64,000 nt of DNA from Polynucleobacter sp. IMCC 30228 (GTDB lineage: Bacteria > Pseudomonadota > Gammaproteobacteria > Burkholderiales > Burkholderiaceae): assembly GCF_021395205.1 (NCBI RefSeq), contig NZ_JAJVCS010000001.1, positions 372,001 to 436,000 of the forward strand, given 5' to 3'. Position numbers and translations under genes: made by a program. The notes beneath the pieces are model-generated. The model was not told the DNA's origin. It saw nothing but the letters and a program-made list of their open reading frames with translations, and ran no database searches. Positions 15,817-24,168 of the stretch are shown one piece after another; position 1 is the first letter of the stretch; each line of letters begins with the position of its first letter.

Positions 15817-17445
15817 TTATCCTGCCAGTGCAGATTGATAAACCAGGCCCGCATGTTCGCGTAAAGCATGAAAACGAATAGACTCCCAGCGTTGTTGGGC
15901 AACATCAAGTTCAGATTTATGCGCCGCTAAAAATACGGGCGCGTTAACGACGTCCTCAGCCATGCGGTGGGAATTTTCTTCAATAAATTTTTTGAGGATA
16001 AGAGGGTCATCTGAACTAACCCAGCGGGCTAAATTAAAGCGAGCAGGCAGTAAGCGCACCTCTGCCCCATATTCACTTTTTAAGCGATGGCTGACAACCT
16101 CAAATTGCAATTGTCCAAAAGCACCCAGTAACATCGGGCCGCCAGCAATGGGACGAAAAACTTGAATTGCACCTTCTTCGCCCAACTGCATTAGACCGAT
16201 ACGCAATTGTTTAGAACGCATTGGATCGGCCGATTCAACCATGCGAAAAATTTCTGGTGCAAAAAAGGGCAGGCCAGTAAATTGCAATTCTTCACCTTCA
16301 CTTAAGCTATCGCCCAAACGCAGTAAGCCGTGGTTAGGCAGTCCAATAATATCGCCCGGAAAGGCCTCATCTAATATATCGCGGCGCTGAGACAAGAAAG
16401 ACAGCGCATTATTGGTGCGGATTTCTTTACCATTACGACAAATTTTTAAACGCATGCCGCGCTTAAAGTGGCCAGAGCAAATGCGCAGAAAAGCGACTCG
16501 GTCGCGGTGCGCAGGATCCATATTGGCTTGAATTTTAAACACCATCGCCGAAAATTTAGGCTCGGCAGGCTCTACTTCGCGTTGCAAAGCCTTGCGCGAG
16601 CCGGGTGCTGGTGCAAGCTCAACTAAAGTATTGAGAATTTCCCGTACGCCAAAATTATTAATTGCTGAACCAAAAAAAACGGGGGATTGTTTGCCAGCTA
16701 AAAAAGCTGCACGATCAAATGCCGGCATCGCATTACGAATTAAATCGACTGCAGCAAGCGCTTCATCTAAATCACTGCCAAGCCGTTTTTTTAATTCAGG
16801 ATCATGAATATCAATAAATGTATTACTGCTTTCGGAAACCCGATCTTCGCCCGCTTTAAATAAACGCATTTTAGATTGGGCAATATCGATCACTCCTGCA
16901 AACGATTTACCCATGCCAACTGGCCAAGTAAACGGTACTACCGCCATACCTAAGGCAGTTTCAATTTCATCCATCAAGTCCAGTGGACTTTTTACTTCTC
17001 GATCCATTTTATTAATAAAGGTTACTAGGGGCGTATTACGCGCCCGACAAACTTCTAATAGCCGTAAGGTTTGTGATTCAACGCCATTCGCAGCGTCAAT
17101 AACCATGAGAGCAGAATCGACTGCTGTTAATACGCGATAGGTATCTTCCGAAAAATCTTGGTGACCAGGTGTATCTAGCAAATTAATAATGCAATCACGA
17201 TATTCCATTTGCATAACAGAGCTGGCTACCGAAATACCGCGTTGCTTTTCAATCTCCATCCAATCGGAAGTTGCGTGCCTGCTGGCTTTGCGGGCTTTAA
17301 CGCTGCCAGCAATCTGAATTGCGCCTGCATACAGCAGCAATTTTTCTGTCAGCGTTGTTTTCCCCGCATCGGGGTGGGAAATAATGGCAAAGCTACGGCG
17401 TCGCTGAACTTCTCCGGCTGTGCTATTGGATGAAAGTGTTTCGAT
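15817..17445 (-). CDS. prfC: Peptide chain release factor 3, start apparently non-canonical
   Basis: RF3 is the GTPase that releases RF1/RF2 from the ribosome after termination. Conserved segments: AIISHPDAGKTTLTEKL (P-loop), RGISVASSVMQMEY (switch I), DTPGHQDF (G3), FINKMDRE (G4), then the elongation-factor-like domains II and III. The first ATG/GTG/TTG of the frame (TTG at 17340) lies after the P-loop, so it cannot be the true start. Upstream codons stay in frame to a TAG at 17452-17454. Between them only ATC at 17443-17445 resembles a start, giving 542 residues (E. coli RF3 has 529) and the N-terminus xETLSSNSTAGEVQRRRSF. A sequence error is the alternative. It has its own promoter. Confidence 0.85.
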   Translation of the reverse strand: METLSSNSTAGEVQRRRSFAIISHPDAGKTTLTEKLLLYAGAIQIAGSVKARKASRHATSDWMEIEKQRGISVASSVMQMEYRDCIINLLDTPGHQDFSEDTYRVLTAVDSALMVIDAANGVESQTLRLLEVCRARNTPLVTFINKMDREVKSPLDLMDEIETALGMAVVPFTWPVGMGKSFAGVIDIAQSKMRLFKAGEDRVSESSNTFIDIHDPELKKRLGSDLDEALAAVDLIRNAMPAFDRAAFLAGKQSPVFFGSAINNFGVREILNTLVELAPAPGSRKALQREVEPAEPKFSAMVFKIQANMDPAHRDRVAFLRICSGHFKRGMRLKICRNGKEIRTNNALSFLSQRRDILDEAFPGDIIGLPNHGLLRLGDSLSEGEELQFTGLPFFAPEIFRMVESADPMRSKQLRIGLMQLGEEGAIQVFRPIAGGPMLLGAFGQLQFEVVSHRLKSEYGAEVRLLPARFNLARWVSSDDPLILKKFIEENSHRMAEDVVNAPVFLAAHKSELDVAQQRWESIRFHALREHAGLVYQSALAG

Positions 17446-17479
17446 GGGGCGCTATCTATGGAATAACAGAACAGCGCTC

Positions 17480-17508
17480 ATTATAAGTGTGAGAGTATAA
17501 GGACAACC
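17480..17508 (-). promoter_or_regulatory. Promoter of prfC
   Basis: On the minus strand TATAAT (17485-17480) is a perfect -10, with GGTTGT at 17-base spacing or TTGTCC at 15-base spacing as a weak -35. Transcription should begin near 17473-17472, about 27 bases before the ATC at 17445. The only upstream ATG (17481-17479) overlaps the -10 and would not be transcribed from here. Confidence 0.6.
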
Positions 17509-17512
17509 GAAA

Positions 17513-18268
17513 TTAAAACCGCTCGCCCGCTTTGAGGTAGCGCCACTGTCCTAAAGGTAGGGGCCCCAAGCTAATTTGCCCAATTCGAATTCGTTTTAAT
17601 CCAACTACCTTCAGATCAACGAGTTCACACATGCGCCGAATTTGCCTTTTACGCCCTTCGCGTAAAACAAAGCGCAATTGATCTTCATTTTGCCAGCTCA
17701 CTTTAGCGCGTTTAAGTAATTGACCATCGAGTGATAAGCCGTGGTTGAGTTGCTCAAGCCCGGCGGCCGATAATTTGCCGGTAACACGCACGAGATATTC
17801 TTTTTCAATTGGGCTATCTTCGCCAATCAGAAGCTTAGCGACACGACCATCTTGGGTTAAAACCAACATGCCAGAAGAATCAATATCAAGACGACCAGCT
17901 GGGGCAAGACCGCGGGTATTAAAGTGTGCATCCCGTTGGGGGTCAAGTGGATTGGCAAAATAATGCTCCGCAGTAATGAGAGCGGCAGCCGGTTCATAAG
18001 CTTGAGCATCATCTAAATGAGAAATATAACCAATTGGCTTATTTAAAATAACAGTGATACGCGCCTCTTGCTGTCGTTGGGCTGCCACCCGAAGCTCGAT
18101 TTTTTGGTGTCGAAATGCGCGCGTCCCAAGTTCCACTACCAACTCACCATCGACTGTCACCAGCCCTTGTTCAATATAGTTATCCGCTTCACGTCGTGAG
18201 CATAATCCCAGCTCAGATAGTAATTTGGAAACCCGAACTTTTTCTGGAGGCGAATTAGCAAGATTCAT
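17513..18268 (-). CDS. rRNA pseudouridine synthase, RsuA/RluF-like
   Basis: 251 residues. An N-terminal S4 RNA-binding domain (VRVSKLLSELGLCSRREADNYIEQG) precedes the catalytic domain with LNKPIGYISH, GRLDIDSSGMLVLTQDG (catalytic Asp in RLD) and REGRKRQIRRMCELVDLKVVGLKRIRIG. The RQIRRMCE block is closest to E. coli RluF, which modifies 23S rRNA U2604, but RluB, RluE or RsuA activity cannot be excluded. Its ATG immediately follows the kinase stop codon with no gap, so the gene is co-transcribed with the kinase and phosphoesterase. Confidence 0.85.
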   Translation of the reverse strand: MNLANSPPEKVRVSKLLSELGLCSRREADNYIEQGLVTVDGELVVELGTRAFRHQKIELRVAAQRQQEARITVILNKPIGYISHLDDAQAYEPAAALITAEHYFANPLDPQRDAHFNTRGLAPAGRLDIDSSGMLVLTQDGRVAKLLIGEDSPIEKEYLVRVTGKLSAAGLEQLNHGLSLDGQLLKRAKVSWQNEDQLRFVLREGRKRQIRRMCELVDLKVVGLKRIRIGQISLGPLPLGQWRYLKAGERF

Positions 18269-19693
18269 TTAGGTGCGCACAATATGAACACTACAGGGCG
18301 ATTCTTCAACAATTTTGGTCATCGCAGTTCGCCATGGCGTAACGAGATTGGGGGCTTTATGAGAGGCGCCAATTAAAATAAGCGAAGCATCATTATCTTT
18401 AGCAAACTCTACTATTCTGCTGGCAGGATCTAAGGCCTCAACGACATGATACGAAATTCGCTCGGGAGGTAACTTTAACGGTTTAGCCCATTCCATTAAT
18501 TGCACTAAATGGCCACGCATAATACCGCTAGCCGTTTCAATTTCTTTATTACCTTCATAAGTTGGGGTTCCTGTAATGGCTGCTAGGCAAATGAGACGAC
18601 TTTCGGGAGCAGCAAAAAGCAGATTTTTTGCTGCGCTTTGCATCCGCTCCAATAAAAGAGCATCACCTTGACGGGTGTCAAGCGCTGCAATAATCAGCGG
18701 TGCATGCTGGATAGCAGTACTTGGTAATGGACAGGGCGAGGGCTCATAGCCTGAGGCTCTAAACCAGCGCTTCATTTTCCCCCAAAGACTGGGAGGCTCA
18801 ATTCGTTCAGCCCTTTCAGTTAATTTAACGGACTCGGGATGCAGTAGCGCTTGGCGCAATTGGACGGCGCTTTGGTAGCGATCGGCAGCCCGAGGCTCTA
18901 TGCAACGCAGCACTACTTCTTGAAGCCAGCGAGGAATTTCTTTGCGCAGCGCCCGCGGTGGTAAGGGCTCCTCCCACATACGGTTTCGCAACCCCCTCAT
19001 GGTTTGGGGATTACCAAAAGGCAATTCCCCAGTTAATAATTCATACAGAATGACGCCAATTGAAAAAATATCACTTCGCCAATCATCACGTACACCCATG
19101 ACTTGTTCTGGCGAAATATAAGGCGCAGAGCCAACGCCTTTGCGCATTTCTTCTGCTAGTAAATCGGGATAACGGGCATGATGTGCCAGGCCAAAATCAA
19201 TTAGGGTTAATTTACCCTTATCATCCAGCAAAATGTTATCGGGTTTTAGGTCGAGATGAATTGCATCCTGGGCATGAATAGATTGCACAGCATTTGCCAG
19301 ATCGACACCAATTTTTATCACTTCAGGAATTGAAAATAATTTTCCAGCTTTGATGGCTTCTTCTAATGCGCGACCAGGAATTTGTTCCATCGCAATATAA
19401 GGTCGAGTAGCCATATTCCCAGCACCCAAAAATTGAGGAATGAAAGGGCTTTTAAGAGAACGAAGAATAGTTAATTCGGTTTCAAAGGCAACCAGACTTT
19501 CAACTGGCTGATCACGCCCTACGCGCGGGATTTTTAACAGAATCGGAAAATCAATCCCCGTTTTTTTTGCTGAGTAGAGACTTGCCATGCCACCACGATG
19601 AAGTTCTTCGCCCAATAAAAACCCATCAACAATTTTGCCTGCTTGAAAAATATCATCAACTGCCTCTATTGCAGGTGTTGTCAGCGCGGTCAT
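18269..19693 (-). CDS. Ser/Thr protein kinase fused to universal stress protein domain
   Basis: 474 residues. Kinase domain at residues about 22-290: glycine-rich loop HRGGMASLY, ATP Lys54, catalytic loop HLDLKPDN (146-153, with Leu for the usual Arg), DFG (166-168), activation segment APYISPEQVMG, and SDIFSIGVILYELLTG. A short linker leads to a C-terminal universal stress protein domain from about 328, ending ILIGASHKAPNLVTPW and SPCSVHIVRT. Loss of the HRD arginine places it with RD-lacking kinases. Cytoplasmic; no membrane segment. It lies three bases after a phosphoesterase gene and directly before the pseudouridine synthase. Substrates unknown. Confidence 0.88.
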   Translation of the reverse strand: MTALTTPAIEAVDDIFQAGKIVDGFLLGEELHRGGMASLYSAKKTGIDFPILLKIPRVGRDQPVESLVAFETELTILRSLKSPFIPQFLGAGNMATRPYIAMEQIPGRALEEAIKAGKLFSIPEVIKIGVDLANAVQSIHAQDAIHLDLKPDNILLDDKGKLTLIDFGLAHHARYPDLLAEEMRKGVGSAPYISPEQVMGVRDDWRSDIFSIGVILYELLTGELPFGNPQTMRGLRNRMWEEPLPPRALRKEIPRWLQEVVLRCIEPRAADRYQSAVQLRQALLHPESVKLTERAERIEPPSLWGKMKRWFRASGYEPSPCPLPSTAIQHAPLIIAALDTRQGDALLLERMQSAAKNLLFAAPESRLICLAAITGTPTYEGNKEIETASGIMRGHLVQLMEWAKPLKLPPERISYHVVEALDPASRIVEFAKDNDASLILIGASHKAPNLVTPWRTAMTKIVEESPCSVHIVRT

Positions 19694-19696
19694 GAA

Positions 19697-20449
19697 TCAT
19701 CTGCCCGTAATCAGTCTGTTGGCCAAATCTTCTGGCAGACCAGCTAAGCGAACTTTTTCGGCGGCACTGTAGTTATCGTATGGCACACGGTGAAAAGTAA
19801 GACTTTCAATTGCAGGCTCAAAAATAGCAAAGCAGGCTTGAGCAATGCCATCGCGTGGCTGACCCAAGGATCCCGCAATACCTACCCAACGGCGATAGCG
19901 CCATACTGGCACCGGATCACTATGTTGAGGTGCAAAGCGCAATAATTTGCCAACGGCAGTTTGGTAAAAAAGTGCTTGCTCATGAACGTGTCCCACAAAG
20001 GTGTAGGGTTTGCCAGAGCTTTCAACACAATTCCAAGCGCTGAGGCTATCGGTAATGTAATTCCACTCTTCTGGATGATGAGCGGAAGCATGAGTAAAAC
20101 AAATTTCTTCCTCATGCAAAATTAAGGGGAGATTTTTTAAGAAATGAATATGCTGGGTAGATAATTGGGACCGAGTCCATTCGATCGCAGTCCAAGCCGA
20201 TTTATTCATACGTTTGCTGTAATCCTCAAAGACGGCGGCATCATGATTACCCAGTACCGCCAAGGCTTTTTTGGCAGCAATGAGATCGCCAATGCGATCT
20301 AGTATGGCAACGGGATCAGCGTTATAGCCGACGAGATCACCCAAAAAGACTATGCGGGTTACGCCAAGCTCGCTCGCGCGAGCCATACAAGCTTCAAAAG
20401 CTTCTAAATTACTGTGTAAGTCAGCAAATAATCCAATGCGCTCGGTCAT
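19697..20449 (-). CDS. Calcineurin-like metallophosphoesterase
   Basis: 250 residues with all metal-binding blocks of the family: FADLHSNLEAFEAC (D-x-H variant with Asn), VFLGDLVGYNADP (GDxVG), LGNHDAAVF (GNHD), CFTHASAHH and FVGHVHEQAL (GHxH). The DLVGYNADP form is typical of the phosphoprotein-phosphatase-like and YfcE-like branch. Placed next to a Ser/Thr kinase gene, a reversing phosphatase role is an attractive inference, but a nucleotide or other diesterase role is equally allowed by the motifs. Starts at ATG, 15 bases after the acyltransferase stop. Confidence 0.85.
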   Translation of the reverse strand: MTERIGLFADLHSNLEAFEACMARASELGVTRIVFLGDLVGYNADPVAILDRIGDLIAAKKALAVLGNHDAAVFEDYSKRMNKSAWTAIEWTRSQLSTQHIHFLKNLPLILHEEEICFTHASAHHPEEWNYITDSLSAWNCVESSGKPYTFVGHVHEQALFYQTAVGKLLRFAPQHSDPVPVWRYRRWVGIAGSLGQPRDGIAQACFAIFEPAIESLTFHRVPYDNYSAAEKVRLAGLPEDLANRLITGR

Positions 20450-20464
20450 CCCTCATGATAAAGC

Positions 20465-21358
20465 CTAATAAAAACTGCTTTCACCATTTGGCCTATTTTT
20501 GAAGCGTTTATGCACCCAATAGTATTCTGCCGGACGCTCACGTACTAGGATTTCGATTTGTTGATTTAAAAAAGCAGTATCCGCATTGATATCGGCACTA
20601 GGAAAGTCAACTAGGGGCTCACGAATTTCACAAAGATAACCCGATTCATCCGCTTTTAAGGTCGTACTCATAATACAAACTTCGGCTTTAGTTACTTGTG
20701 CTAGACGGGAAACAGCCGTAATTGTATTCGTGAGGATGCCAAAAAAGGGTACGAAAGCCGAGTCTTTAAGACCTAAATCAATATCAGGAGCAATAATCAC
20801 AAAATTACCATCGCGTATTTCGCGAATCAACTGAATCATATTGCCCTCGCGTTCAATCGAGTTTCCCCCGAAGCGATTGCGCCAAGTAATAATTTTTTGA
20901 TTAAAGAAGGGGGTTTTCATGCGCTGAAAAAATCCCGAAGTACGTGGCCAATTGCGTTCAGTGGCTAGGGCGCTAATAATAATGCTACCCTCAATGCCGA
21001 CAAAGTGCGGATTGACTAGAATGCGGGGTTTACGGTCCGCTAGATCAACTGCTGTTCGTACTTCTATCATTTTGCTCAATTGCTTTACCGAGCCGCGCCA
21101 AATGATACTGCGCTCTAATAAGCTACGGCCTAATAAGCGCCAATGCGAAATGGCTAAAGAGGCAATAGCTACCGAACTAAGCTCTGGAAAACAGCGTTGT
21201 AAGTTAGCCTTAACAACCCGCTGTCGTTCACTTGGAATATGCGCTGCCAGCCACCCTAAACCATAACCTAGGTGAACTAAGGCCGGATAGGGTAAATAGG
21301 TTAAAGCATTTAAAAGCCCTACTAGCAGATGATTCAGTACAGATTTAAGCCAGCTCAA
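20465..21358 (-). CDS. Lipid A biosynthesis acyltransferase (LpxL/LpxM family), copy 1
   Basis: 297 residues from a TTG start. One N-terminal hydrophobic segment anchors it to the inner membrane. The acyltransferase motif is NPHFVGIEGS (H-x4-E), then RFGGNSIEREGN, VIIAPDIDLGLKDSAFVPFFG and the C-terminal EYYWVHKRFKNRP. Such enzymes add secondary acyl chains to lipid A (Kdo2-lipid IVA). It is a close paralogue of the gene at 42413-43318, by eye over half identical. Which acyl position each uses is not predictable. Confidence 0.88.
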   Translation of the reverse strand: MSWLKSVLNHLLVGLLNALTYLPYPALVHLGYGLGWLAAHIPSERQRVVKANLQRCFPELSSVAIASLAISHWRLLGRSLLERSIIWRGSVKQLSKMIEVRTAVDLADRKPRILVNPHFVGIEGSIIISALATERNWPRTSGFFQRMKTPFFNQKIITWRNRFGGNSIEREGNMIQLIREIRDGNFVIIAPDIDLGLKDSAFVPFFGILTNTITAVSRLAQVTKAEVCIMSTTLKADESGYLCEIREPLVDFPSADINADTAFLNQQIEILVRERPAEYYWVHKRFKNRPNGESSFY

Positions 21359-21439
21359 AACAGCTCCATAAAAGTAATGGCAGAAAATAAATGAAGAGTT
21401 AAAAGAGCAAAGCCTAAAATGGCAGGCCCACGTTTTTTA

Positions 21440-22108
21440 TTATTCGGCTTGATAGCGTGCGAGACTCTTAGCATAGGCAATCGCCAGTTCAGCAGGGTCG
21501 CTAACGGTGATACCTAAATCGTTAATCAGGCCATTTTCTAAGCGGTAAGCCCAGCCATGAATAGTTAAATCTTGTCCACGCGACCAGGCGTCTTGTACGA
21601 TGGTTGTTTCGCACACATGAACAACTTGTTCGATTACATTTAGTTCACATAAGCGATCTTGTTTTTTTGCAGTTGGCACCGCTTCACCTAAATAGCGCTC
21701 ATGCATTTGCCCTACATCTTTTACATGGCGCAACCAATTATCAGCAAGCCCCACGCGTCGCCCACTAAGTGCAGCATGCACACCAGCACAGCCATAATGG
21801 CCAACGACTAAAACATGCTCAACTTTTAGTAAATCAATCGCAAACTGTAAAACCGAGAGGCAATTTAGGTCGGTATGCACCACTACATTAGCTACATTGC
21901 GATGGACAAAGAGCTCGCCTGGAAGAAGATCAACGATCTCGTTAGCAGGTACTCGGCTATCTGAACAGCCAATCCAGAGATACTTAGGAGCTTGCTGATT
22001 AACAAGGCGCTTAAAGAAATTAGGATCTTGTTTAACCCGATTTTCAGCCCATTGGCGATTATTTATAAATAGCTGCTCAAGGGTTTTATCTGAAGTTTTG
22101 GTCGACAT
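21440..22108 (-). CDS. can: Beta-class carbonic anhydrase
   Basis: 222 residues. Zinc ligands and catalytic dyad: IGCSDSRVPANEI (Cys, Asp-Arg), and GHYGCAGVHAAL (His, Cys). The remaining pattern (FVHRNVANVV) is standard for the class. It interconverts carbon dioxide and bicarbonate, supplying carboxylation reactions. The length and the motif match the E. coli Can type. It is the first gene of the minus-strand run, 81 bases upstream of the acyltransferase. The divergent gene at 22160 starts 51 bases away. Confidence 0.94.
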   Translation of the reverse strand: MSTKTSDKTLEQLFINNRQWAENRVKQDPNFFKRLVNQQAPKYLWIGCSDSRVPANEIVDLLPGELFVHRNVANVVVHTDLNCLSVLQFAIDLLKVEHVLVVGHYGCAGVHAALSGRRVGLADNWLRHVKDVGQMHERYLGEAVPTAKKQDRLCELNVIEQVVHVCETTIVQDAWSRGQDLTIHGWAYRLENGLINDLGITVSDPAELAIAYAKSLARYQAE

Positions 22109-22159
22109 AGAGTAAAGTTTAAAGTACTTTTAAATTACCAAGAGAAATGAAAGAAACAC

Positions 22160-22522
22160 ATGTACAAGCTATTTAAATACCTATTTTTGCCCCTCCTGGT
22201 GATAGGGGGCTTGTTGGCTGCCTATACTTGGGCTACCTTGAACTGGAGCTATTCTAGTGGCGAGCGAGCTGGCTATGTTCAAAAATTCTCGAATCGCGGC
22301 TTTATTTGCAAAACCTGGGAAGGTGAATTAGCAATGGTTTCGATGCCCGGAACGATGTCGGAAAAATTCCTTTTTACCGTGCGGAATGATGCAGTAGCGC
22401 AGAAAATTAATGCAAATTTAGGTAAAAAAGTTGCTTTAAAGTACGAACAACACATTGGCTTGCCGACTAGTTGTTTTGGCGAGACCGAATATTTTGTTAC
22501 TGAACTCATTGTACTAGACTAG
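22160..22522 (+). CDS. Conserved small membrane-anchored protein, unknown
   Basis: 120 residues. One N-terminal membrane segment (LFLPLLVIGGLLAAYTWATL, residues 8-27) anchors a soluble domain in the periplasm with GYVQKFSNRGFICKTWEGELAMVSMPGT and VALKYEQHIGLPTSCFGETEYFV. Proteins of this type are widespread in betaproteobacteria and often carry a misleading annotation (6-phosphogluconate dehydrogenase), for which I see no motif. Function unknown. It is followed by hup with about 115 bases between. Confidence 0.6.
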   Translation: MYKLFKYLFLPLLVIGGLLAAYTWATLNWSYSSGERAGYVQKFSNRGFICKTWEGELAMVSMPGTMSEKFLFTVRNDAVAQKINANLGKKVALKYEQHIGLPTSCFGETEYFVTELIVLD

Positions 22523-22636
22523 CCCTCAGGGTCGATCCTATAAGGAATTTTTACGAATTGACTTTATTTTTGTAATAAATTGTGGTTAAAATCCTATTAG
22601 CGCGTTGTGCGCAACCTAATCCACAAGGAGCCTCAC

Positions 22637-22921
22637 TTGAACAAAGCAGAACTAATCGCAGCAATTGCTGACGATGCCGAAATTTCAAAAGCGAAAGCTG
22701 AATTTGCATTAAATTCATCAATTGAAAATATTATTAAAGCAGTTACTAAAGGTGACTCAGTACAGTTAATTGGTTTTGGTACCTTCTCATCTGGTAAGCG
22801 TGCTGCACGCATGGGACGTAACCCAAAAACGGGCGAGCCTTTAAAAATTGCCGCAGCTAAAACTGTTAAGTTTTCTGCTGGTAAAGCCTTTAAAGATTCT
22901 GTTAATAAGCGTAAGAAGTAA
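22637..22921 (+). CDS. HU family DNA-binding protein
   Basis: 94 residues from TTG 22637, which has AAGGAG (22625-22630) six bases upstream; an in-frame GTG at 22607 would add ten residues unlike any HU. The protein starts [19 protein letters not shown] and has the DNA-binding arm [20 protein letters not shown] followed by the C-terminal [18 protein letters not shown] dimers bend and package DNA. A strong intrinsic terminator follows. TTGACT at 22558-22563 may be a -35, but I see no good -10 at the right spacing. Confidence 0.93.
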   Translation: MNKAELIAAIADDAEISKAKAEFALNSSIENIIKAVTKGDSVQLIGFGTFSSGKRAARMGRNPKTGEPLKIAAAKTVKFSAGKAFKDSVNKRKK

Positions 22922-22937
22922 TTCGTTTGTCTACAGC

Positions 22938-22962
22938 AAAGCCCGGCTAGCCGGGCTTTTTT
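22938..22962 (+). terminator. Intrinsic terminator of the HU gene
   Basis: A ten-base GC-rich self-complementary stem (AAAGCCCGGC / GCCGGGCTTT, TA loop) followed by a T run begins 16 bases after the HU stop. It is the clearest factor-independent terminator in the window and, being rich in A before the stem, may also work for the opposite strand, ending the rodA transcript. Confidence 0.92.
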
Positions 22963-23025
22963 ATTGCCATTTGGTTTATCTTCATTAAGCCCAAGCCCAA
23001 TTAATATATGGCTGAAAAGGAAATT

Positions 23026-24168
23026 TTAAGTTTGCACTAAACGGCGATGGCGATGAATGCTCAGCAGAATTCCGGCACCAAATCCAAGGGTTACTAAAGC
23101 AGTGCCACCATAACTAATAAAGGGTAATGGTACGCCAACGACAGGTAGCAAGCCGCTTACCATACCAATATTGACAAATGCATAAGTAAAGAAAATTAAG
23201 GTAATCGAAGCACCCAGCAGTCTGGTAAACAAGGTTGGTGCACTTGCTGAAATAGCCAAGCCGCGTTTAATTAAGGCAAAAAATAAACCCAGTAAAACAA
23301 TATTACCAATTAAGCCAAACTCTTCGGAGTAAACCGCAAAAACAAAATCGGTATGTTTTTCGGGAATAAATTCAAGGTGTGATTGTGTGCCCATAGTCCA
23401 GCCTTTGCCAAAAAGACCGCCTGAGCCGATCGCAATAATTGCTTGAATAGTATGAAAACCTTTGCCAAGAGGATCGCTAGAAGGGTCTAAAAGAGTACAG
23501 ATGCGATGTTTTTGATACTCTTTAACTAGGGGCCAAATCATTTCGGGAGTACAAATGGTATTCCCAAAAATAATAATTAAAATGATACCGATAACGGCCG
23601 CTACGACCACGGGGATAAGCCAGCGCCAGGGAAAGCCCGCCAGAATAATGACATAGAGGCCGGCTGCAAAGACCAATAAAGCAGTACCGAGGTCGGGTTG
23701 TCGGGCAATCAGGAAGACGGGTAAAGCCAATAAACAGCCCGCTATGGCATAGTCCCAGGTTTTCAGTACACCTTCGCGTTTTTGAAAATACCAAGCGAGC
23801 ATAAGGGGCATGGCAATTTTCATAATTTCTGAAGGCTGAATAACCACGCCAAGATTGAGCCAACGCCGCGCCCCTTTTTTAATTAAGCCAAATGCTGCTA
23901 CTGCCAGCAACAGCGCTATGCCGATGCTATAAACCCAGACCGCAGCAACTTCGAGCCATTTCGGTGGAATTCGAGAAACTAGGTACATTAGGATGAAGGC
24001 CAAGAAAAAATTGCGAATTTCATCTTCAATACGTACTGCAGTATTTTGGCTAGCGGATAAAAAGGTAATGAAGCCAATGGTGGCGAGACCTAAAAATATC
24101 AGACCAAGTTGGCGGTCAAAGCCAAAAAAGAATTGGCTAAACCATTTTTTTAAGGCGCCCTTTTCCAT
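23026..24168 (-). CDS. rodA: Rod shape-determining protein RodA
   Basis: 380 residues with about ten membrane segments, SEDS family. Landmarks: FLSASQNTAVRIEDEI, PSEIMKIAMPL, RQPDLGTALLV with the catalytic Asp of the SEDS glycosyltransferase, IAIGSGGLFGKGW, PEKHTDFVFAVYSEEFG and VVGVPLPFISYGGTALVTL. RodA polymerises peptidoglycan strands in the elongasome with PBP2. Its start lies 19 bases inside the 3' end of mrdA, giving tight coupling. Last gene of the mreB-mreC-mreD-mrdA-rodA operon. Confidence 0.96.
   Translation of the reverse strand: MEKGALKKWFSQFFFGFDRQLGLIFLGLATIGFITFLSASQNTAVRIEDEIRNFFLAFILMYLVSRIPPKWLEVAAVWVYSIGIALLLAVAAFGLIKKGARRWLNLGVVIQPSEIMKIAMPLMLAWYFQKREGVLKTWDYAIAGCLLALPVFLIARQPDLGTALLVFAAGLYVIILAGFPWRWLIPVVVAAVIGIILIIIFGNTICTPEMIWPLVKEYQKHRICTLLDPSSDPLGKGFHTIQAIIAIGSGGLFGKGWTMGTQSHLEFIPEKHTDFVFAVYSEEFGLIGNIVLLGLFFALIKRGLAISASAPTLFTRLLGASITLIFFTYAFVNIGMVSGLLPVVGVPLPFISYGGTALVTLGFGAGILLSIHRHRRLVQT

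Noticed and set aside
17340-17342. TTG at 17340 as prfC start
   Set aside because: It lies after the P-loop, so the protein could not bind GTP; the frame encodes the P-loop upstream.
22607-22636. GTG 22607 as the HU start
   Set aside because: TTG 22637 has AAGGAG at proper spacing and gives the standard HU N-terminus.
23522-23863. 113-residue frame within rodA
   Set aside because: Same-strand out-of-frame shadow with no family features.
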